A stretch of DNA of 19,405 bases from an uncultured Prevotella sp. (GTDB taxonomy: Bacteria; Bacteroidota; Bacteroidia; Bacteroidales; Bacteroidaceae): assembly GCA_905202125.1 (NCBI GenBank), contig CAJKQX010000049.1, forward strand, positions 1 to 19,405. Direction: 5' to 3'. Shown here piece by piece: positions 14,210 to 19,405 of this stretch. Position numbers and translations under genes: made by a program. The notes beneath the pieces are model-generated. The model did not search any database. It saw nothing but the letters and a program-made list of their open reading frames with translations, and had not been told where the DNA came from. The stretch's first letter is position 1, and each line of letters starts with the position of its first letter.

Positions 14210-16264
14210 ATGCAGAAAGGTAATATCGGGGTTACAACCGAGAATATATTCCCCGTCATCAAAAAATTTCTTTATTCGGATCACGAAATATTCCTACGCG
14301 AGATGGTGTCGAATGCCGTGGACGCTACACAAAAAATCAAGACACTGGCCGAGCGCGGCGATTTCAAAGGTGATCTGGGCGACCTTACCGTAAGGGTGAG
14401 CCTCGACGCCGACAAAGGCACACTGACCATAAGCGACAACGGTATCGGAATGACCGAAGAGGAAATAGAGAAATATATCAACCAGATTGCTTTCTCGGGC
14501 GTAAACGATTTCTTAGACAAATACAAGGACAACGCAAACGCCATAATCGGACATTTCGGTCTGGGATTCTACTCTTCGTTCATGGTGAGCAAGAAGGTGG
14601 AGATCGTGACACGCAGTTACAAAGAGGGAGCCAAAGCTGTGAAATGGAGCTGCGACGGCAGTCCGGCATACGAGATAAGCGAGGTGGAGAAGGATGGACG
14701 CGGATCAGATATCATCCTTCATATAGACGATGACTGCAAGGAATTTCTCGACAAATACAAAATAGAAGAACTGCTCAACAAATATTGCAAGTTCATGGCC
14801 GTGCCCGTGGCATTCGGCAAAAAGACCGAATGGAAGGACGGCAAGCAGGTGGATACCGACGAGGACAACATCATCAACAACGTGGAGCCGCTCTGGACCA
14901 AGACTCCGAGCACACTCAAGGACGAAGATTACAAATCATTCTATCGCACACTATACCCCATGCAGGACGAGCCGCTGTTCTGGATTCATCTGAATGTGGA
15001 CTATCCGTTCAACCTCACGGGTATCTTGTATTTCCCCCGCGTGAAATCCAATATCGAATTGCAGCGCAACAAGATACAGCTCTACTGCAACCAGGTGTTT
15101 GTGACAGACCAAGTGGAGGGCATCGTTCCTGAATTTCTGACGTTGCTTCATGGCGTGATAGACTCACCGGATATCCCTCTGAACGTGAGCCGCTCATATC
15201 TGCAGAGCGACGCCAACGTGAAGAAAATTTCTACTTACATCACAAAGAAAGTGGCCGACCGCCTCAACAGCATATTCACCGAAAACCGCAAGGAGTATGA
15301 GGAAAAATGGGACGATCTGAAACTGTTCATCCACTACGGCATGCTGTCGCAGAACGATTTCTACGACCGTGCGAAGGATTTCGCACTGCTGAAAGATGTA
15401 GACGGCAAACATTTCACATACGATGAATACAAGACATTGACAAAAGACAATCAGACGGACAAGGACGGACAACTCATCTATCTGTACGCCAACGACAAAG
15501 AGAGCCAGTACAGCTACATCGAAGCCGCAAAGGAGAAGGGTTACAGTGTGCTGCTGCTCGACGGACAGCTGGATGTTCCGATGGTGTCGATGCTCGAACA
15601 GAAGATGGAAAAGACGCGTTTCACACGCGTGGACAGCGATATCATCAGTCGTCTGATAGTGAAAGAAGAGGATAAAGAGTCTGAACTGGACAAGAACAGT
15701 TGTGACAATCTGTCAGAGGTATTCAGCTCGCAGATGCCCAAACTGGACAAGATAGAATTTAGCGTGGAGGTGCAGGCTCTCGGTCAAGAGGCAATGCCGG
15801 TAATCATCACTCAGAGCGAATACATGCGCCGAATGAAGGATATGAGCAAATATCAGGCAGGCATGGCATTCTATGCCCAGATGCCCGACATGTACACCAT
15901 CGTGCTGAACAGCGACCATCAACTGATAAAGGATGTGCTCGACGACGAGACTGGCAAGTGTGCCGAAGCGCTGAAACCTATCGAGAGCGAAATAAAGGGA
16001 ATGGAAGCCCGACTCTCAGCCCTGCATCAGATGCAGAAGGATAAGAAGCAGGACGAAATCAGCGAGGAGGAGAAGAATGATGTGAAGAATACGGAGAACG
16101 CCGTGAAAGAACAGCGTGACAAGAAGAAGCAAATCATTGCCGACTACGCCAAAGGCAACAACATTGTGCATCAGCTCATCGACCTTGCACTGTTGCAGAA
16201 CGGTATGCTCAAAGGTGCCGCGCTCGACTCGTTCCTCAAACGTTCGGTGGATATGATAAAATAA
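14210..16264 (+). CDS. htpG: Molecular chaperone HtpG (bacterial Hsp90)
   Basis: An ATP-dependent dimeric chaperone of the Hsp90 family in the cytosol. It has 684 residues, longer than E. coli HtpG (624). The N-terminal GHKL ATPase domain shows FLREMVSNAVDATQK (about 28-42) with the expected catalytic Glu and Mg-binding Asn, DNGIGMTEEEIEKYINQIAFSG, and the lid GHFGLGFYSSF. Here NAVDA replaces the more common NASDA. The middle domain has LYCNQVFVTDQ and DSPDIPLNVSRSYLQ with the conserved Arg that contacts ATP. A Lys/Glu-rich coiled-coil-like insertion near residues 590-645 explains some of the extra length. The leader lacks a clear TAnnTTTG box; AACATTTG (14141-14148) and ACAATTTG (14153-14160) are imperfect candidates. 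No CIRCE element is visible. Confidence 0.96.
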   Translation: MQKGNIGVTTENIFPVIKKFLYSDHEIFLREMVSNAVDATQKIKTLAERGDFKGDLGDLTVRVSLDADKGTLTISDNGIGMTEEEIEKYINQIAFSGVNDFLDKYKDNANAIIGHFGLGFYSSFMVSKKVEIVTRSYKEGAKAVKWSCDGSPAYEISEVEKDGRGSDIILHIDDDCKEFLDKYKIEELLNKYCKFMAVPVAFGKKTEWKDGKQVDTDEDNIINNVEPLWTKTPSTLKDEDYKSFYRTLYPMQDEPLFWIHLNVDYPFNLTGILYFPRVKSNIELQRNKIQLYCNQVFVTDQVEGIVPEFLTLLHGVIDSPDIPLNVSRSYLQSDANVKKISTYITKKVADRLNSIFTENRKEYEEKWDDLKLFIHYGMLSQNDFYDRAKDFALLKDVDGKHFTYDEYKTLTKDNQTDKDGQLIYLYANDKESQYSYIEAAKEKGYSVLLLDGQLDVPMVSMLEQKMEKTRFTRVDSDIISRLIVKEEDKESELDKNSCDNLSEVFSSQMPKLDKIEFSVEVQALGQEAMPVIITQSEYMRRMKDMSKYQAGMAFYAQMPDMYTIVLNSDHQLIKDVLDDETGKCAEALKPIESEIKGMEARLSALHQMQKDKKQDEISEEEKNDVKNTENAVKEQRDKKKQIIADYAKGNNIVHQLIDLALLQNGMLKGAALDSFLKRSVDMIK

Positions 16265-16285
16265 AAGTCAAAGGACATAGAAGAA

Positions 16286-16340
16286 ATATTAATGAAAAAC
16301 AGCCTACGGATTCTGTCTGTGGGCTGTTTTTCATTAATAT
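16286..16340. terminator. Bidirectional terminator between htpG and the PPTase gene
   Basis: ATATTAATGAAAAACAGCC (16286-16304) pairs perfectly over 19 bases with its inverse (16322-16340) across a 17-base loop. Each strand shows a CAGCC/GGCTG stem end followed by TTTTT, so it can terminate both convergent transcripts. The TAA of the minus-strand gene (16334-16336) lies inside the right arm. Confidence 0.9.
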
Positions 16341-16933
16341 GCGTATGTGATGATAAAATCCTGATTGATATTATAATTGATTTTCAATGCCGTACCGGTA
16401 CGGAGATTGTCGGCACGAACGCTTCCCGAAGGGTATGTGCCGGACATGTGGACGCGCATCTCGGAGAATCTCAGGTTCTGGGCGGAATGGTATTTGTACA
16501 GAGTCTCTTTGGCACACCAAATGACGAGACGCTCCACGGTGGTAGCGGCAGGCTCGTCGGTACGCATGAAATGGGATGTGATTCTGTCTACGCGGTCGCT
16601 GATATACTCTATGTCGACAGCCACATCATTATGGCGCGAGAGGATGACTGCGGCGAAACCACGTGTATGGCTGATACTGATATTGTAGTTGTCGAGCAGC
16701 GGACGGCCCTGTGGTGTGTGGCCGATGACAAGTGTAGGGTCGCCCGTCATGGCATACAGGAGCGAGTATACGGCGAGTGTCTCACTCTGCCTCGACTTGC
16801 TGCCGAGGGACGAAACGACCTCTTTCAGTCGGGGACAGACGGAGAAAATGGCGAACTGTTCGATCTCCTCGTCAATCCGCCATATTCCAAGTGTCACGTC
16901 GGACGAGAGTTTTTCGATAGAGAGGAGTGACAT
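16334..16933 (-). CDS. 4'-phosphopantetheinyl transferase (Sfp/AcpS superfamily)
   Basis: Transfers the phosphopantetheine arm of CoA to a serine of carrier proteins. The 199-residue protein has the Sfp-type fold signatures: GRPLLDNYNISISHTRGFAAV (76-95), DVAVDIE (103-109) with Mg-binding Asp107 and Glu109, and WCAKETLYK (139-147) with Lys142 and Glu143. The N-terminal third is poorly conserved, as usual. No carrier protein or polyketide/non-ribosomal synthetase gene is nearby, so the target is unknown. It may be the main fatty-acid carrier activator or a secondary enzyme. It starts 12 bases after the gldE stop, and its stop codon lies in the shared terminator. Confidence 0.88.
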   Translation of the reverse strand: MSLLSIEKLSSDVTLGIWRIDEEIEQFAIFSVCPRLKEVVSSLGSKSRQSETLAVYSLLYAMTGDPTLVIGHTPQGRPLLDNYNISISHTRGFAAVILSRHNDVAVDIEYISDRVDRITSHFMRTDEPAATTVERLVIWCAKETLYKYHSAQNLRFSEMRVHMSGTYPSGSVRADNLRTGTALKINYNINQDFIITYAY

Positions 16934-16945
16934 TTACACTTTTGA

Positions 16946-18277
16946 TTAATTCTGGGTAGACGGATTGTTGATGATAACCTTGATCTTGCTTATGCGACGC
17001 TCATCAATGCCAACAATCTCAAACGAGTAATTGCGATACTCTATCTTCTCGTGGATACTGGGAAAATCGCCCTTCATCTCGAGTAACATTCCGGCCAGCG
17101 TATCGGCCTCACCCTCCACATCGGCAAACTCGTCGTTGTCGATATTGAGCGTACGGCAGAAATCGCTGAGAAGAGTTTTGCCTTCAAAAATATATGTATT
17201 GTAATTGATTTTGGAATATGTGATGCCATCGTCATCATACTCATCGTTGATTTCGCCGACTATTTCTTCAAGGATATCCTCCAAAGTGATAAGGCCGCTG
17301 GTTCCACCAAACTCATCGACAACAATGGCCATGTGGGTCTTGTTCTTCTGAAATTCACGCATGAGATCATCGATTTTCTTTGTCTCCGGAACGAAGAAAG
17401 GCGGTCGGATGAGCGTCTGCCAACGGAAAGTGGAAGGTTTAGACAGATGTGGCAGAAGATCCTTGATATACAATATTCCACGTATGTTGTCCGAGGTATC
17501 CTGATAAACCGGTATGCGGCTGTAATTGTTCTCGACAACTGAACTCATCACATCGGAGTAACTGCTCTTGATATCAATGGCAACAATATCCTGACGGCTG
17601 GTCATAATCTCCTTTACCGTCTCGTCTCCAAAACGTATGATACCCTGCAATATGCTCTGTTCGTCCTTGATTTCCTCCTTATCCGTAAGTTCAAGAGCCT
17701 GCTCGAGATCATCCACACTGAGGGCGATATTCTCTTTCTGCACCACTCTTTCGGCGAGAATACCGCTTCGCAGAAGTATCGTAGCCAACGGCCAAAACAG
17801 TCTACGGAAAAACATTATGCCATTGACCGTCTTGCGGCAGAACCTGATGGGATTTTGCCGACTGTATACTTTTGGCATTATCTCACCAAACAAAAGCAGG
17901 AGGAACGTCAACAAAACAGTGATGCACAGTATCTGAAGCCAATAAGCCTTCGGTCCAAAATAGATTATCCTCTCAAAGACATAGTTGCACAACATGATGA
18001 TTGTCACATTGACAAAGTTGTTGGTAATCAATATTGTAGCCAATGTACGCTCACTGTCATTGCGCAATTGGTCTATTTTCTGATCATTGGGATCTTTACT
18101 TGAATTGATTTCAGATATGTCCGAAGGCGACAGGCTGAAAAAAGCGATCTCGCCACCGCTGGCATATCCCGAAACATAAAGAAGAGCAATTGCTAATAAC
18201 GATGCTAATATTACTCCGAATGTCGGCGTCATGAACTGAATATCCGACAATGAATCTATGATTGGTGCAATATCCAA
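16946..18277 (-). CDS. gldE: GldE-like CNNM/CBS-domain membrane protein
   Basis: A membrane protein with the hemolysin C/CorC layout. An N-terminal CNNM domain has three hydrophobic stretches (about 18-42, 80-105 and 110-133) and the GEIMPKVYS turn. Two CBS domains follow (about 205-325), including ILYIKDLLPHL and DEFGGTSGLITLEDILEEIVGEI. A CorC_HlyC domain closes the protein (about 350-435). The 443-residue size fits GldE, named for gliding motility in Flavobacterium but kept in non-gliding Bacteroidales, where its role is unclear; ion transport is plausible. The codon at 18277 is TTG (MDIAPIIDSL). The next in-frame ATG (18232) is residue 16, and an in-frame stop lies five codons upstream of the TTG. 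I prefer TTG because homologues often begin with a short acidic lead before the first membrane segment. It begins 19 bases after the ssb stop. Confidence 0.88.
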   Translation of the reverse strand: MDIAPIIDSLSDIQFMTPTFGVILASLLAIALLYVSGYASGGEIAFFSLSPSDISEINSSKDPNDQKIDQLRNDSERTLATILITNNFVNVTIIMLCNYVFERIIYFGPKAYWLQILCITVLLTFLLLLFGEIMPKVYSRQNPIRFCRKTVNGIMFFRRLFWPLATILLRSGILAERVVQKENIALSVDDLEQALELTDKEEIKDEQSILQGIIRFGDETVKEIMTSRQDIVAIDIKSSYSDVMSSVVENNYSRIPVYQDTSDNIRGILYIKDLLPHLSKPSTFRWQTLIRPPFFVPETKKIDDLMREFQKNKTHMAIVVDEFGGTSGLITLEDILEEIVGEINDEYDDDGITYSKINYNTYIFEGKTLLSDFCRTLNIDNDEFADVEGEADTLAGMLLEMKGDFPSIHEKIEYRNYSFEIVGIDERRISKIKVIINNPSTQN

Positions 18278-18296
18278 AACTTGTCTGTTTTAAAAT

Positions 18297-18716
18297 TTAG
18301 AACGGTAGTTCTTCTTTGTTGTCTGTACTGTTAATCCCGGGTGTAGTATTTGTTTTGGCTGTAGTCTGAGACGAAGATGGCTGTGATGAGCGCGTTGAAA
18401 GGATTTCCATATTCTCAGCATAAATTTCCGTCACATAACGGCGCTGGCCCTTCTGGTCGTCATAATTGCGATAGCGTATGCGCCCTTCGATATAAATCTT
18501 ATCACCTTTGTGCACATACTTTTCAGCCACTTTAGCCAACCCTTTCCACAATACGATATTATGCCAATCGGTATGTTCAGGCACTTTAGTGCCGTTTTGC
18601 AAAGTGTATCCCCGCTCTGTCGTAGCCAACGGAAACTGAGCCACGGCCTGATCGGCATCGTAATATCTCACATCGGGATCCTTGCCTACATTACCAATGA
18701 GCATCACTTTATTCAT
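18297..18716 (-). CDS. ssb: Single-stranded DNA-binding protein
   Basis: Binds and protects single-stranded DNA in replication, repair and recombination. From the ATG at 18716 (MNKVMLIGNVGKDPDVRY) it has 139 residues. An upstream open-frame extension overlaps the neighbouring gene and is not SSB-like. The OB fold spans about residues 1-105, with typical segments FPLATTERGYT, TDWHNIVLWKGLAKVAEKYVHKGDKIYIEGRIRYR and YVTEIYAENMEIL. A Ser/Thr/Gln-rich linker follows, then the acidic tip EELPF, the docking site for partner enzymes. In many Bacteroidota ssb sits between mutY and gldE; here gldE follows but mutY is not upstream. Confidence 0.94.
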   Translation of the reverse strand: MNKVMLIGNVGKDPDVRYYDADQAVAQFPLATTERGYTLQNGTKVPEHTDWHNIVLWKGLAKVAEKYVHKGDKIYIEGRIRYRNYDDQKGQRRYVTEIYAENMEILSTRSSQPSSSQTTAKTNTTPGINSTDNKEELPF

Positions 18717-18759
18717 ATTATGTGTAAGGAATTTAAAAATTAGCTTTTCACTTGATGAA

Positions 18760-19314
18760 TTATTTCCACATGCCAAGATATTTGTAATGGAAATTCTTGC
18801 CTTTTGCAGAAGGGAACTGCGAACGGCTGTCAACACGAGCCCGTAAGTGTTCCACCATTCTGTTGTAACAATCCTGTCCGGACAAGGCCTTACAGCGAAC
18901 GACAAAATGCGTGTCACGATATTCGTGTTTGCCGGTAGAGGGTATCATCACAACCCGTTTGAAATCCAAAGAGCCTTCATACCATCCGGGTTTCTCCTCA
19001 TTGAGACGAGTCACAACGGTGGCTGTCATATCACGTTTGTCGTTCGTCTGATTGGAAGGAGAAGCGGAGAGAACAGCCTTTTTTTGCTTGAAATCGAGCA
19101 TGGTGGCGGCAGTCGTCTTAATGATAATGAAATAAACACGCTGTCGCACTTTATATCTTTTAGGATAGAATACATCACTTGCGACATAATCACGGATATC
19201 TGCTTCAAGTCCCGGATTCATTCCTATTTCCTGAATGGAACGTAAAAAGTCCAAAGCATCATCAACATTAGTCACTAATGTTTCCTTATCAAAATATCTT
19301 AAATATAAGTTCAT
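18760..19314 (-). CDS. Conserved-looking protein of unknown function
   Basis: I do not recognise this 184-residue protein. It has no signal peptide or convincing membrane segment. The N-terminal third is acidic (DKETLVTNVDDALDFLRSIQEIG, EADIRDYVASD), while the rest is rich in Lys/Arg, including YPKRYKVRQRVYFIIIKTTAA, HFVVRCKALSGQDCYNRMVEHLRARVD and a basic C-terminus (SAKGKNFHYKYLGMWK). The DAL.FL..I.EIG and FHYKYLG stretches look structured rather than random, and codon use resembles its neighbours. It lies between tRNA-Gly (31 bases upstream) and ssb (43 bases downstream) on the same strand. Nucleic-acid binding is possible from charge, but this is a guess. Confidence 0.7.
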   Translation of the reverse strand: MNLYLRYFDKETLVTNVDDALDFLRSIQEIGMNPGLEADIRDYVASDVFYPKRYKVRQRVYFIIIKTTAATMLDFKQKKAVLSASPSNQTNDKRDMTATVVTRLNEEKPGWYEGSLDFKRVVMIPSTGKHEYRDTHFVVRCKALSGQDCYNRMVEHLRARVDSRSQFPSAKGKNFHYKYLGMWK

Positions 19315-19345
19315 TGGATTTATTTTGTTTCTCAGATAAAGGATG

Positions 19346-19405
19346 AGCGGAAAACGGGACTCGAACCCGCGACCCCAACCTTGGCAAGGTTGTGCTCTAC
19401 CAACT
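19346..19405 (-). tRNA. tRNA-Gly (anticodon GCC), truncated by the window edge
   Basis: Read on the minus strand, the visible part runs from the D-loop (AGTTGGTAGAGC) through an anticodon arm CAACC-TTGCCAA-GGTTG with anticodon GCC. The T arm GCGGG-TTCGAGT-CCCGT and the acceptor 3' strand TTTCCGC follow, with U73 as the discriminator, as expected for glycine. CCA is not encoded (CAT follows). The acceptor 5' strand and start of the D arm lie beyond 19405. The sequence closely resembles E. coli tRNA-Gly(GCC). Confidence 0.93.

Noticed and set aside
18717..18917. N-terminal extension of SSB by 67 residues
   Set aside because: It overlaps the end of the neighbouring gene in another frame, and the OB fold starts exactly at MNKVML.

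Overview
The window looks like chromosomal DNA from a Bacteroidota, most likely a Prevotella-like member of the Bacteroidales. This rests on promoter boxes of the form TAnnTTTG (one with an ideal TTTG-N20-TACATTTG layout), a GldE homologue, a long HtpG, an LpxK-type lipid A gene, mostly absent Shine-Dalgarno sites, and intergenic arrays of AAAAGGnnCCTTTT palindromes of a kind I associate with Prevotella. The species assignment is inference. Almost everything is core metabolism or housekeeping. I see no phage, insertion sequence, CRISPR array, defence or secretion system.

Left part (1-5000): a promoter at about 107 drives a tight plus-strand operon sppA-lpxK-punA-thiL (envelope peptidase, lipid A kinase, purine nucleoside phosphorylase, thiamine-phosphate kinase). 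Genes overlap or nearly touch, and the operon ends at a strong hairpin terminator. Next comes a minus-strand trmO (tRNA t6A37 methylation), divergent from a plus-strand NimA/PPOX-family flavoprotein gene.

Middle (6429-13916): a 666-bp non-coding stretch holds a phased palindrome array, two tandem ARG-box-like sites, a promoter and a structured leader. It precedes a complete lipoate-dependent glycine cleavage operon: lplA (lipoate ligase), gcvT, gcvH, gcvPA, gcvPB and lpdA. All four activities of the system (T, H, P as two chains, L) and the enzyme that can lipoylate GcvH lie on one strand. A second palindrome array separates this operon from htpG.

Right part (16264-19405): htpG converges on a minus-strand cluster across a bidirectional terminator that contains the stop codon of the phosphopantetheinyl transferase gene. 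Reading leftward the order is tRNA-Gly(GCC), an unrecognised 184-residue protein gene, ssb, gldE and the transferase gene.

The most novel material is non-coding: the two 22-bp-phased palindrome arrays, the tandem ArgR-like operator geometry and switch-like leader upstream of the glycine cleavage operon, and a terminator-like hairpin inside that operon. None of these could be tested here by database search or folding software.
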